Source: Rhinopithecus roxellana (lineage: Eukaryota; Chordata; Mammalia; Primates; Cercopithecidae). Taken from it: a stretch of 64,000 bases of DNA. Below are positions 35,345 through 46,878 of the stretch, piece by piece. The stretch is taken from positions 90,077,674 through 90,141,673 of the forward strand of contig NC_044550.1 of assembly GCF_007565055.1 (NCBI RefSeq), in the 5' to 3' direction. How positions within the stretch are numbered: the stretch's first letter is position 1; each line of letters starts with the position of its first letter. The position numbers were made by a program, and so were the translations under genes. Below the pieces are notes generated by a model that had not been told where the DNA came from, did not search any database, and saw nothing but the letters and a program-made list of their open reading frames with translations.

Positions 35345-36062
35345 TGTTGCGGGAATGAAGGAGGACTGGAGAGACCATAAGATGAGACAGAAGAATTTTA
35401 TTGAGTGCACTCAGACGCAGTGGATTAACAAACAAAAACTGGGCCTAGAACAAAGACAGCACTTGACTTTTACACACACTTCTAAAAGGGGGCGGGCTAG
35501 CTTGAAATAAGCTTACAGTGGCATGAAGCATAGTGGCATGAAAGCAAGGATACAGAAGCAAAACAAAGACAGTTAATTAAATTGTAACAGGTACATAACC
35601 CAGAATTACATATGACCTTTACTAAGCAGCCCAGATGGCTGTTATCGAGGTTTTGCTCTAGTGCCTTGTATGGGCTTATCTCATAACCTTCGCTCTGGCA
35701 CCCAGATGGCTGCAGCCCAGGCCTGCTCAGATATGTCTTATAACATTCACTACTTCTCAGATAAAAACAGTACACTTGAAGTTACTAGTTACAGAAAACA
35801 GGAATCTATAAACTCATAAAACTTGCAGAGCCAGGTACAATCACACAGAGGGTGGTGGGATTTGAGGGAGAACATTACGTTTTCTTATCCTTATATTGAG
35901 GGAGTGCTGGGAGAGTCCCCAGAGCACATTCCTTTGAGCCTTAGCTTCTTTGAGAATGTTATCGAGACTTTGCCTGGGTCTGGGCTTTGCCTGTTACTAC
36001 CTTTGGTATAGAAAGCTTGTTCTTCTCTTTTTAATTTTACTTTTCTTTAATTTCCTGCCTCA
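35345..36062 (-). mobile_element. Solo LTR, antisense, probably ERV1 class
   Basis: 718 bp bounded by TG (35345) and CA (36062) on the plus strand, with 4-bp flanks ggag (35341-35344) and gaag (36063-36066), one mismatch. On the minus strand an AATAAA lies at 35402-35397, about 50 bp before the LTR end, the usual polyadenylation position. An imperfect duplication of about 70 bp occurs inside (cccagatggctg near 35630 and at 35701). Family not recognised. Boundaries are inferred from these terminal features. Confidence 0.5.
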
Positions 36063-36156
36063 GAAGGGAGTTGCAATCAAGGACTCAGAGCCCCCTCACT
36101 GGCCATATTCTTATGCATATCTGCATTCCTCTTTCGGATGCTTGCATATGGAGGTC

Positions 36157-36160
36157 TCCT
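36157..36160. repeat. Target duplication (left) of the LTR12
   Basis: tcct here and again at 37549-37552, the 4-bp duplication typical of ERV9. Confidence 0.8.
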
Positions 36161-37548
36161 TGAGAGGTGACAATGTGCCAGCAGCCCTCGCTTGCTTTTG
36201 GCACCTCCTCAGCTTCAGCTGGCAGTGCTTGAGGAGCCCTTCAGCCCACTGCTGCACTGTGGGAGTCCCTCTCTGGGCTGGCTGAGGCCAGAGCCAGCTC
36301 CCTCTGCTTGCAGGAAGGTGTGGAGGGAGAAGCGCAGGTGGGAACTGGGGCTGCATGCAGCGCTGGTGGGCCAGTAGGAGTTCTGGGTGGGTGCAGGCTC
36401 AGCGGGCCCCGCACTCAGAGCAGCTGGCCGGTGCTGCTGGCCCTGGGCAGTGAGGGGCTTAACACCTGGGCCAGCAGCTGCGCAAGGTGTGCTGTGTCCC
36501 CCAGCACTGCTGGTCCGCCCACACCATGCTCAAATTCTCGCCAGGCCTCAGCTGCTTTCCCGTGGGGCAGGGCTCTGGATCTGCAGCCCGCCATGCCCAA
36601 GCACCCCCACCCCCCTGTTGGGTTCCTGTGTGGCCCAAGCCTCCTGGACAGGTGCCACCCCCTGCTCCCCAGTGCTGGGTCCCATCCACCACCCAAGGGC
36701 TGAGGAGTGCAGGTGCGTGGCACCAGACTGAGGAACAGCTCTGCCCACGCCCCCGGCGGGGGATCCACTAGGGGAAGCCAGCTGGGCTCCTGAGTCAGGT
36801 GGGGACTTAGAGAACTTTTATGTCTAGCTAGAGGATTGTAAATGCACCAATCAGCACTCTGTATCTAGCTAATCTAGTGGGGACTTGGAGAACTTTTATG
36901 TCTAGCTAGAGGATTGTAAATGCACCTATCAGCACTCTGTGTCTAGCTAAAGGTTTGTAAATGCACCAATCAGTGCTCCGTGTCTAGCTCAACATTTTTA
37001 AATGCACCAATCAGTGCTCTGTGTCTAGCTAATCTAGTGGGGACTTGGGAACTTTTGTGTCTAGCTAGAGGATTGCAAATGCACCAATTAGCACTCTGTG
37101 TCTAGCTCAGGGTTTGTAAATGCACCAATCAGCACCCTGTCAAAACAGGCCAATCAGCGCTCTGTAAAACGCACCAATTAGCTCTCTGTAAAATGGACCA
37201 ATCAGCAGGATGTGAGTGGGGTCAGATAAGGGAATAAACGCAGGCTGTCTGGCCAGCGCCGTCAATTTGTTTGGGTTCTTTTTCAGTCCGTGGAAGCTTT
37301 ATTGTTTTGCTCTTTATGATAAATCTTGCTGCTGCTCACTCTTTGGGTCCACCCTGCCTTTATGAGCTGGAACACTCACTGCGAAGGTCTGCAGCTTCAC
37401 TCCTGAAGTCAGTGAGACCATGAACCCACCAGGAAGAAGAAACTGGATGCCAGATGCACCAGCTTTAAAAATTGTAACACTCTCCGTGAGGGTCCACGGC
37501 TTCATTCTTGGAGTCAGTGAGACCAAGAACCCACCAATTGTGGATACA
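36161..37548 (+). mobile_element. Solo LTR12 (ERV9/HERV9-type)
   Basis: 1388 bp starting TGAGAGGTGACAATGTGC and ending GGATACA, flanked by tcct on both sides. Hallmarks are 'gaggagcccttcagcccact', the GC-rich 36300-36770 block, the U3 array of tctagcta and caccaatcag units (36799-37210), 'cagataagggaataaacgca' and 'aaatcttgctgctgctcact'. It is the only GC-rich part of the window. There is no internal retroviral DNA between two LTRs, so it arose by LTR-LTR recombination. Open frames of 60-130 codons inside it are fortuitous. Confidence 0.95.
36799..37210 (+). promoter_or_regulatory. ERV9 LTR U3 enhancer repeats and core promoter
   Basis: Nine CCAAT-type units (caccaatcag and variants) at about 36846, 36924, 36965, 37008, 37081, 37121, 37149, 37172 and 37197. 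The larger unit starting gtggggactt recurs at 36799, 36877 and 37037. A GATA site (agataag, 37224-37230) and a degraded TATA-like aataaac (37233-37239) follow. In ERV9 LTRs this array binds NF-Y and GATA factors. Activity here is unknown. Confidence 0.75.
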
Positions 37549-37552
37549 TCCT

Positions 37553-37930
37553 TATTGGGGAACCTTGAACACATTTTCCCCACTCTGACTGAATATTCAG
37601 TACTTTTCCACTCCTAGCCATTCATCCTCATCTTCTTTTCCTGGCCCGGGTTTATGAAGCTGCAGGAGCCTTTTGTTCTGGACTCACTCAATAGTGAGAT
37701 AACCCCCACATCTGTGTTAATCTACTTGACCCTTGACTGAGGTGCTGCTCCATGTGGGAAAATGAAACAGGAGGGTAGTTTGTGCTTTGGCTGGTGTTAG
37801 CCTCTTGCTTACATGATCGTAGTGAGTGATAAAAAGCTTTATTGTTACTTCTGTTTCGGCTCATTGTTTTGAATCTGCTAGTCTGGCACCTGCTGACTCA
37901 GCTCTTTCCAGCTCGCCGGATCTTCTGACA
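37553..37930 (+). mobile_element. 3' part of an ERV LTR (R-U5), older than the LTR12
   Basis: Plus-strand LTR tail. A degenerate polyadenylation signal 'gataaaaagc' lies near 37829, and the segment ends TTCTGACA at 37930, followed three bases later by TGGTGCC. Its 5' part would lie left of 36161, so the LTR12 appears to have inserted into this LTR or just upstream. Family uncertain. Confidence 0.55.
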
Positions 37931-37933
37931 ACC

Positions 37934-37948
37934 TGGTGCCATGAGGAT
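37934..37948 (+). other. Retroviral primer-binding-site-like sequence
   Basis: TGGTGCCATGAGGAT directly after the LTR end. TGG pairs with the CCA of a tRNA 3' end, and TGGTGCC fits tRNA-His or another tRNA ending GGCACCA. It looks mutated or shortened, so tRNA assignment is tentative. Confidence 0.5.
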
Positions 37949-39403
37949 AGCTGATTAAGAGTAATGCCATTCTGGAGCAGTATAAAGCATGAAAATCCCA
38001 TGGGGTACTTTGAGAGGTGCTAGTGGAGTCCACAGGGCATTGGAGAGGGATGTTGGTGGATTGATTGCAAGAGTTTGAGGATTCTATGGAGTATTTTGCC
38101 AGTGGGTCTTGAAAAGTGCTAGTGAACACTGTGGGACATTCTTGGAGGATGCTATCAGATTGTTTATATAAGTTTATCGGTTCAAAAGGGGACCTTTGGT
38201 CCTTCTCTTTAGCCCCTAACTCTGTGGATATGCTCACACAGTGGATCAGATTAGAGATATGGCAAATGGGGTTTGGAAAAAACTAAGCCCAGAACTAGGC
38301 TTAGTTCCCCACTGTTTAAGGTTTTCTACCAATGGGATGAGAGAAGGTCAGTGGGCTCCCATGAGCCAAGTAACTCTATGCAGGTCTCTGGTACTGATGA
38401 ATACCCTACAGTGCAGCAGGTTGTTGAAATTTCAGAGGAAAAAAATAAGGGTAAGGAGCCCTTCATGAATGCTTTGCCCAGTGGTTCTGAAGAGAACATA
38501 GAGACTTAATTAGATCTCCTCTGCATGTAAGCTTGCTAATGTTTGTAAAGGAGAGTGGTATGACATGGGATGCATTACCACAAACTGTCTGTCTTTAGAG
38601 TGCCCTGACAGCAGTCACTGCCAGAATAACACGGTACAAGCAGTAGCCACAGCAGCAGCAGCCAAAGCCTCTGGGCACTACCCCTCTCTAGGAGAGCCCG
38701 GACTCCTCTTAAACCAACTTTTCTTGTAACACCAGACAGAAGAAGCTGTCTGCCCCCTGGCCTGTTGCCAGACCCAGGTCCCTCCCCTGCAAAATGTGTG
38801 GCCAAATCCTGATAGGTGGCTCCTGTAACTGACATGGGTGGTCTCTGCCTTTCCCTGTGGGCTTGTGTGAAGAGGCCTGATAGCCCTGCTTGCTTTTCTC
38901 CGGACCTCTTGGCTTTTGAAAATGAACAAGATCAGAAATTAACCTGAAAAGTCTCAATCCTCAGGAGTGATCAGAGGCCCCACGCCAAGACTAGAGTTCA
39001 GTGGGGAGGAGGAGGATAATGGCACTTCTAAATTCCGGTGCACAAGTGACTGTTGTCCCTGCAATCTCTGGCACTAAGATGAGGGGAAAACAGAGAATGT
39101 TCTCTGGTTTAGAATCTGAGACAATCACCACTGGGACCCTTGACCACCTATGGATGGGTCCCTTAGGACTTTATGAACCTCCATTGTTATGGCCTCTACT
39201 ACTGAATGTATTATTGGTATTGACGTATTATCTGTGTAGACCCCTGTTAGCCTTTGCCTCCAATCTCTGACAGGAATTGCTGCAGTTAGGGCCATTTGAT
39301 AGGGCATATGGAAGACTAACCTCCTGGACTCCTGGGCTATAGTTAATGGCCTAGCCATTTGCCTGGGCCATTGGCAAGCCTCATATTGACATATAAAACA
39401 AAG
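37949..39403 (+). pseudogene. Decayed endogenous retrovirus internal region (gag-pro-pol start)
   Basis: Plus-strand remnant between the primer-binding-site-like sequence and a hairpin. The gag part is unrecognisable except for short frames around 38241-38509 and a possible cysteine-rich knuckle near 38790-38850. The protease is recognisable near 39013-39060: the residues ALLNSGAQVTVVP correspond to the retroviral aspartic-protease active-site loop, with Asn in place of catalytic Asp. A second frame from 39189 (ASTTECIIGIDVLSV then stop at 39237) resembles the protease-RT junction of class III (ERV-L-like) pol, but class is not certain. Many stops and frameshifts. No envelope region. Confidence 0.6.
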
Positions 39404-39517
39404 CTGTGGGAGATGAGACATTTGGATAGAAGTCAGTTCTGCTTATCTATATCTATACCTATCTACATCTATAGATGAGCAGAACTGATTTTTATCCAAA
39501 TGTCTCATTTCCCACAG
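39404..39517 (+). repeat. 40-bp inverted repeat (hairpin) at the end of the ERV remnant
   Basis: Left arm 39404-39443 and right arm 39478-39517 are reverse complements except at three places, with a 34-base TATC-rich loop. At all three differences the plus strand has G opposite T, so a plus-strand RNA would pair along all 40 positions (three G-U). Immediately after it is gagat...atctc around a TA run (39518-39540). Confidence 0.95.
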
Positions 39518-39597
39518 GAGATTTTATATATATATATCTCCCATGTGGATACTCAGCAGAGGCCCCTGTGCTAACCAACAGAATATAATAAATTCTG

Positions 39598-40555
39598 TTT
39601 AATTTCAACTTTTATTTTAGATACAGGGCATACATGTATAGGTTTGTTACATGGGGATATTGCATGACATTGAGGTTTGGAGTATGGATTCTATCACCCA
39701 GGTAGTGAGCATAGTAACCAATAGATAGTCTTTGAACCCATGCCCCTGTCTCCCTCTGCCCTCTAGTAGTCCACAGTGTCTGTTGTTCCTATGTTATGTT
39801 CATGTGTGCCCAGTGTTTAGCTCCCACATATAAGTAAGAACATGCAGTATTTGTTGTTTTTTTTTCTGCTTAGGATAATGGCCTCCAGCTGCATCCATGT
39901 TGTTGGAAAGGACATGACTTCTTTCTTTCTTATGGCTGCATAGTATTCCATGGTGTATATGTACCACATTTTATTTATCCTGTCCATCATTGATGGGTAC
40001 CTAGGTTGATTCCTAGGTCTTTGCTATTATGAAGAGTGCTGTGATGAACTTATGAGTGCAAGCATCCTTTTGGTAGAACTATTTATTTTCCTTTGGGTAT
40101 ACACACAGTAATGGGATTGCTGGGTGAAATGGTAGCTGTTTTAAGTTCCTTGAGAAATGTCCAAACTGCTTTCCACAGTGGCTGAATTAATTTACGTTCT
40201 CACCAACAGTGTGTAAGAATTACCTTTTTCTCCACAGTCTAGCAAGCATCTGTTGTTTTTTGACTTTATAGTAATAGCTGTTCGGACTGGTGTGAGATGG
40301 TGTCTCACTGCAGTTTTCATTTGCATTTCTCTGATGATTATGATGCTCAGCATTGTTTCATGTTTGTTGACCACTTGTATGTCTTCTTTTGAGAAGTATC
40401 TTTTCATGTCCTTTCCCTACTTTTCAATGGGGTTGTTTGTTTTTCTGCCTATTGATTTAAGTTCCTTATAGATTTTGGGTATTAGAACTTTGTCAGATGC
40501 ATAGTTTGTGAACATTTTCTTCCATTCTGTAGGCTGTCTGTTCCCAATTATATGA
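39598..40555 (-). mobile_element. Older L1 (L1PB/L1MA-type) 3' end
   Basis: 'taggtttgttacatggggata', 'ctcccacatataagtaagaac', 'atagtattccatggtgtata' and 'ctcaccaacagtgtgtaag' are antisense to an L1 3'UTR and ORF2 end, more diverged than the two L1PA copies. Truncated at about 40555. The minus-strand frame 40407-40192 is a remnant of ORF2. Confidence 0.85.
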
Positions 40556-40651
40556 TTTGCTATATAATCTACTTGCTAAAAGAGTATCATTCCCTTCTCT
40601 TCTCTTCTCTTTAAAATTTCTCCTTTGACTCTGAACTGTAGGCTCAACAGG

Positions 40652-40776
40652 TCTTTTTTTTTTTTTTTTTTTTTTTTTGGAGACAGGGGTCCTACTTTGT
40701 CACCCAGGCTGGAGTACAATGGCAGAATCAGAGCTCACTGCAGCCTTGGCCTCCTGGACACAAGTGATCTTTCCCA
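40652..40776 (-). mobile_element. Alu left-monomer fragment (FLAM/AluJ-like)
   Basis: Poly-T then 'tgtcacccaggctggagtac', 'cagagctcactgcagccttg', 'cctcctggacacaagtgatc'. Only one monomer, old type. Confidence 0.8.
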
Positions 40777-42089
40777 GACCATTTTTTATTTAGTGTCATT
40801 GTACAAGCTCTTTCTTCTATTTTTAATGCTCTTTTTTCCTTAGTGAACGACTTTGCCTACAAAAAACAGTTAAAATATTATTCTGATTGCTAATGCTTCC
40901 TTGTATTCCTCACTTAGGACTTCAGCTCTGATGAATCTTTTGTTTCTAGAGCAAGAATACCAAATAGCATTTTAGATAGAGAAAGAGGGATTTTTACATA
41001 CAATAAGTTGCCTCCTAATAAGCCTATGTTTCTTTAGAAGAGGCATGATGTTTTAGTCATCACTGTGCTCCTTTTAGGTTTTCAGTAACATTTCTTGACT
41101 AAATATATAAAGAAATAACAAAGTCCTGAGCAGACTGATGTTAGTTCTCAATGTATCTCATACAGAACATGGCGTAAATGATATAGTTTAAATAGTTGAA
41201 CTTGCTTAATGTTCTCTATTAATAGATATTGCTACAACTGTACAAGCCAGTTTTCTGTAGAAAATAAACTATTAGAGATGCAAAAACAGATATAACCTTG
41301 TACAACTTTTTAATTTGAATCACAAAGAAACCGACTTCCATGACTTTGTGATTGGTGACAGTATTTGTAATGCCTGTTGAGCGTCACACACATTTAAATT
41401 GTGCTAGAGTTGATGCTTTGCTGTGTATGGCAAAGAACTGACTTTTTTATCCTTCCTCTCATCTGAGCCCCATCAGAGATACTAGATTTATGTTTCTTAA
41501 TAAACCCTGCATAATATCCTATACACTAATAGTTATTTTCTTTGCTTTTTCTTTTATCTAATAAAATGTTGTGGTAACACTGTTTTATCAGTTTTGAATC
41601 TATGAAGCAGAATTTAATTAACCAATAATGATCTGTAGTTTAGATTATTTTACCAGCTCGTTCTACACTTAATACATACTTGGAAATATTTCTCTATCTT
41701 ACAGTGTATTTTAAAGTTATAACAGCTGTATTTCTGTAAAACTAGGGCAAATTAGATTTTTTTGTGTGAGTTACCTTTGTAAATAGTGATTTAAAAATGT
41801 ATATTTCTAATTGGTTTTTATCTTGATATTCTTTATCTAAATTCAATACATTTGCTTATTACTTATGCAACAATAGTACCTATATTTATTATTTCAAGGT
41901 GTACGCTTGAGTAGAGTTTTAATGCTAGCTTTTCAAAATCCATTTATAAAAGTGAAGAAATTTACTCATTCCAGGTAAAATGTACCAAAGCAGTTCAAGA
42001 GGCAGACTTATTACCATTCAATCTGGGGTCTATTGGGCTCTGGCACAGAAGAACAAGAAAGGCAATGGTAGAAAGAAAGCCTGGGTTCT

Positions 42090-42200
42090 CATCCAGCCTT
42101 CATCTCCAAAAAGCTCTGAGATCTGGGATGGTTCACTTAATTTGTCTGTTTTCAATGACCTCATCTATTAAATGGACTTACTATCATTACAAGGTAAAAT
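42090..42200 (+). mobile_element. MIR fragment (probable)
   Basis: 'gagatctgggatggttcacttaatttgtc', 'catctattaaatggacttac' resemble the MIR 5' half. Confidence 0.5.
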
Positions 42201-42254
42201 TTAAAAAAATCAATGTTACCCTAAATTAGTTGTCATCTTTATCTTTCTCCTCAA

Positions 42255-42490
42255 GGTAGTGTAGTATCATGTTTAACTGCCCTGGAGTCACGCTGCCTGG
42301 GTTTGTCATTTATGAGCCATTACGTGAAGCAAGTTACTTAAATTCCTTGTGCCTGTGTTCTCTCAATTAAAAAATAGGGGTAACAATAGTATCTATCTCA
42401 TAGGGTTGTCACGAGGATTATGTGAGTCATTACATGAAAAGCACTTAGAACAGTACTAGCATGTGGTAATGCCTCTTCCTCTTTTATAAC
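42255..42490 (+). mobile_element. MIR SINE, nearly complete
   Basis: 'ctggagtcacgctgcctggg', 'gcaagttacttaaattcctt', 'atagggttgtcacgaggatt', 'aaaagcacttagaacagtac' in the full MIR order. Confidence 0.85.
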
Positions 42491-43069
42491 GACCTGCCTA
42501 TTACCTCTTGCTATAATGACATAGATTTACTAAGAAGCAGCCAATTCACAAGTTTTGTATTACAGCTGGAAATAACTTTGAGACAGAGAGAGAAAAAAGA
42601 GAATCTCAAGGGGAGAGGACTCAATACATATACACTTTTTTCCCACTGTCAGAAATGGAGTTTCTGCTGAGGATTAAGTACACGATGTGGGTTCTTAAGA
42701 AGTCAGCTTTGGTGCTGTAATGAACAATCACAGACATCAATACACCTGAAGAAGGTAATCCTGACCTCCGCTTTACCCTCTCCTGATACTCTAAGCTTGT
42801 ATCCCAAATCTCAAATATTGCCTTCTCTTTTTTTTCTCTTTTAAGGTCAATAAAATCTTCAAAGATCTCTTAGAGCTATAGATTTTGGCTGTAAATCCAT
42901 TCATTTTAATTTCTATGTTTCAAAATTTTAAAAGATTACTTATAGCAGTGTGGTCATTATATATCAGATTTTAACACTATCCTTAAAGATTTTTAAAAAT
43001 GTACATATATAGGTTCTTTCTCTAAGTAAAGTAGATAACTATAATAATAGTAACAAAAATAATTCACTA

Positions 43070-43335
43070 TTTCTGAGGGCTTTCGTGGTACTAGTCTATA
43101 TGCTGAAAGTTTTAAAAGCATCATCTACATAAATGAACACACAACTCTTAGTGGTGGATCAATACATAAATGAACAGAGCAATCCTTTTTGGTATTACTT
43201 GTATTTCTCAAATGATAAGATTGAAATTCAGAGGTTTAAGTACCATGTCCAAGAATACAAAGCTATAAAGTCAGTAAGTGGTGGAATCAGGATTCAAAAC
43301 TTCATTCATCTGACTTTAAAAACCTGTGTTCTCAA
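43070..43335 (+). mobile_element. MIR core region
   Basis: From 'tttctgagggctttcgtgg' through 'gattgaaattcagaggtttaag', 'accatgtccaagaatacaa', 'agtggtggaatcaggattcaaa'. An 11-bp direct repeat (ataaatgaaca at 43131 and 43166) sits inside and suggests a local duplication. Confidence 0.7.
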
Positions 43336-46300
43336 ACAATAGCCTATAGTGACTCATGTCTCAAGAAAAGATAATATGCCTCACTCCATTTAGTGATTCC
43401 AATTTAACAGATAGATCTAAATGGAGAATGGTCACAGCAGCTGCTGCTCTTTGTACCAGACAAATATAATAATTCTCTCATGAAATAGGCACACTGAGAA
43501 ATAGCCTCCCAGTAGTTGTGAAGTTTAGGGCTTCTCATATATTGTGTGTAAACAGAGTATTAAGCAAGCTCAGGGGTGATTGGTCAGATTTTCTAAATAA
43601 AGCGTCCTGGGAGAATAGGTTACTAGGAACTAGGTGACCCGCTCAAAAGAAAGTGGCATTGTTCTTGTCAAAGTGGTCATTGATTTTCTCTCAGGTTTCT
43701 GTAGGGAGTTGCAGGATAAATTTCTATTTGCTACAAAGTGGAAAAAAATGTTCTCAGATGGACTTCTGTGTTTTAAAAATATAATCTTGGAAGGGACAAG
43801 AAGTCTAACAGAATAATGAGTTTTTAAAAAATTCTTTTTGAGATTTGTCAAGAAAAAATAGCTTAAAAAAAAAGGAACTAACCACATCCAAATTTCTTTT
43901 CAAGGGTCTAAAAAAAGATTGGTAAAAGCAACTAAATTAGAAGAAAGTCATCTTTTTAGTTATACATATGACTCTATTACAATGTAATTTGTTATATACA
44001 TGCATTTATTAATATATTGATAGAAAGCTTTTCACATTTGATGGGCTAAATAAATTGTTAGATTTTTGAAATCATAGGGGAATAAAATAAAATTTGTTTT
44101 ATGCAATAAGAACATGCTTTCCATAGCCAAAGGGGGGATAATATGATATGACACATTAAGCACAAAAGTACTTTATGATTAATTTTTCTTTCCTTCTAAT
44201 ATTTTTTTCCCTTTCAGTGACCTAAAGCATCAGTTAAATAACAAGCATTTTCCTATATGGATTCAATGTTGATAGAGGTATTCTCATCAATGCTACATGC
44301 ATTTTATCTCAAGTGCTTTGGGGATATAATTCATGAAAATCTTAAACAGTGTACATCCATGTGTGGAAGTCACAGACCAGGATAATTTTTGGGGAAGCCA
44401 CCCATTTCATTTCCCAACTGAGCAGGACTTATACTGTCTATTGTCACAACTGCTTGAGCATCCTTATCATCTTTAGGTCCAAGATGCATTATTTGAAAGA
44501 GCTGAAAGGCTTATTTACAGGACATAATAGACAGTAACAGCTGGGAAGACATTGTGAATGTCTACTGGGTAATTAAAATGAGTTCTCAAGATAGATAAGC
44601 ACACAAACTGAAATACATATTTATTTGAGAAGTCACACTGGTTCCCAAAGAGCTCTGAAGGCCTGTCAAGTAAACAGCAGCTTACGTAGAAATGAGGATG
44701 TAGTCGAGTATGTGACAAGTAATGGAAATGTTGGTTTCCTTTTCTGTATCTGATATGCTCTCTGGTGACCCTCATGGTGTTAGCTACGCTTTGCTTCCCC
44801 TGCCTGTGCATTAACAAGTTCTCCCATCTTTGTCAGAATATTGTAACCTAGAAGATTAGGTAGTTTGTGCATGTTAGATTTTAACCCATTAAGAACAAGG
44901 AAAGAAGAACAGAATCTATTAGGCAGTCACAGAATGATTTGGAAAATAAGCGGAATGGAGCATCCAGAAGGCTATGAAAGGGCAAGGGCAGAAATAAAAA
45001 GTTTACCATAGCAAGGAAGAAAAACAATGACCATAAACTCTTGATATTTCTATAAACACAAAAGACATTCACTGAACTCATCAGATCAAACAGCGTTCTT
45101 AAGGAGTACTGATTTTATGATTCAGTATCTTTATTGAAGAATAGAGCCTCTTCTAAGTGTTTATACTGACTGCAAAGCTTCTTGCCCCATCTCACCCAAA
45201 AAGATATTGGCCTCAATAAGAACATGATGATGTTTTTTAATGATGTATTCTAGTTTCCCTTCTCTCTATCCACTTTTTCTGTTTCATAGTTTAAACTTTT
45301 GCCTTTATGATGATGATATTCATTTATAGATTTGGCTTTCATTTGCCTGCCAACATATCTCTGGTTCCATTTCTCTATTTCCTCCAAGAAGATCTCCAGG
45401 TAATAGAACACAAGTGAACAGGTAGATATGGGAGGCAAGATGATGTTTTGGCATGTGCCACATTTGAGTAACTTACATATATCTAAGTATAAATATCTAA
45501 TGGGGAATTAGATATATGGGTTAGAACCAGATGAAAAATCTGAGCTGGAATATAAATTTATGAGTCACCTGGGTACAGGTACTAGTTCACCTTGCTGGAT
45601 TTAATGATATCGCCCATGAAGACGAGTAGCATGAATAAAAAAGAAAGTAGGAAGATGAGGGGCTATGAATCGAATTCTGGGGATTCCAATTTTAATATTT
45701 AATATTTGGACAGAGGAAGGAGAGTCCAAGAGGAAAAATGAGAAGCACAGACCATAAAATAACAACAACAACAATAAGGGTATGGACTGCAGAGTGTCTT
45801 AGAAACAAAAGGAGGAGAGTTTGGAGAAGGAGGAACTCGGATAATAAAGGAAGTCATATGAGACAAAGATTGAATGAGGTATGGACAATTGTGGTGAATT
45901 CATCAATAAATATCATTGGTAATGAGTTAATGGTAAGTATGGAAGTGGAGAGAATGAGACTTTGAAAGTAGGGTTGAAAGAAAGGAAAGATATAAGGCAG
46001 TAAATTGAATAGCAGGTGGGATTAAGGACTTTCTTTAAAATGAGAAAAATCTGATCATATTTCTTTGCGGAGAGGAAAAGATCAAAGCAGTCACGTACAC
46101 AGAAGAAAGAAGGGGCCAAGGATCGAGTTTCCACCCTCAAGAGGCAGATGCAGATTGAATTGAGACCTGGGGTGGAGACACATTCCTGGTATCATATTGC
46201 AGCAATTGAAGGAATAGTTTCTGGAATTGTTATAGTTTGTCTTTGATTTTTAGCTTTGCAACCTTAAGTAATTTGTTAAATTAATGACACCTCTCTCAAG

Positions 46301-46677
46301 TAAGTTATCATACTTAAATAAAGTATTCCTTGTAATGTTCTCTGACATAAAAATTAAGTAATACAGTTTTGGTATATTTATAATATTAAAACAGGAGGTA
46401 AGCATATAAGGATATAAGCATGTAAGGATGGGTATGGCTTAAACTAATTTTTTATGGATGGATATTAGCAAATCTTGCACAATTTCACCAGAATTTTTTA
46501 ACCTCTCTGTGTCATGGTAGTCATGGTCATTGGTTGGGAATGACTGAGTGAGTGGTCGATTGGGGAGCTTGAGGATAATAGCAGAGATTTGAGAGAGTTT
46601 TGTAGAAAATGGAAGAGGGAACACTAACGAAGGGTGAATGATGGAGAAAAATATATGTGTATGAATTTTGAATTTAA

Positions 46678-46878
46678 AACATTTTTCTTTTCTTTCTTTT
46701 TCTTTCCTCTTCATCGTTTTTCTTTCCCTTCCCCTCCCTCTTCTCCCCTCCCTTCTGCCTCCTCTCCCTTCCCTCTTCCATCTCCTCCTCCTCTTGCTCC
46801 TACTTCTTCCTGCTTCCCTCTTCATCTCCTTCATCTCTTTCTCCTCATTCTTCTTCTCAGTTTCCACCTGCTCCTTTA
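46678..46878. repeat. About 200-bp polypyrimidine (plus) / polypurine (minus) tract
   Basis: Almost pure C/T on the plus strand, made of imperfect TTTCT, CCCTT and CTCCTC units. Open frames over it (minus strand 46987-46439) encode Lys/Arg/Glu-rich nonsense. Confidence 0.9.

Noticed and set aside
36308..36771. Several overlapping frames of 66-131 codons on both strands
   Set aside because: They lie in the GC-rich U3 of the LTR12, where stop codons are rare by composition.
39404..39517. Calling the hairpin a microRNA gene
   Set aside because: Only structure is visible. No promoter, conservation or expression evidence.
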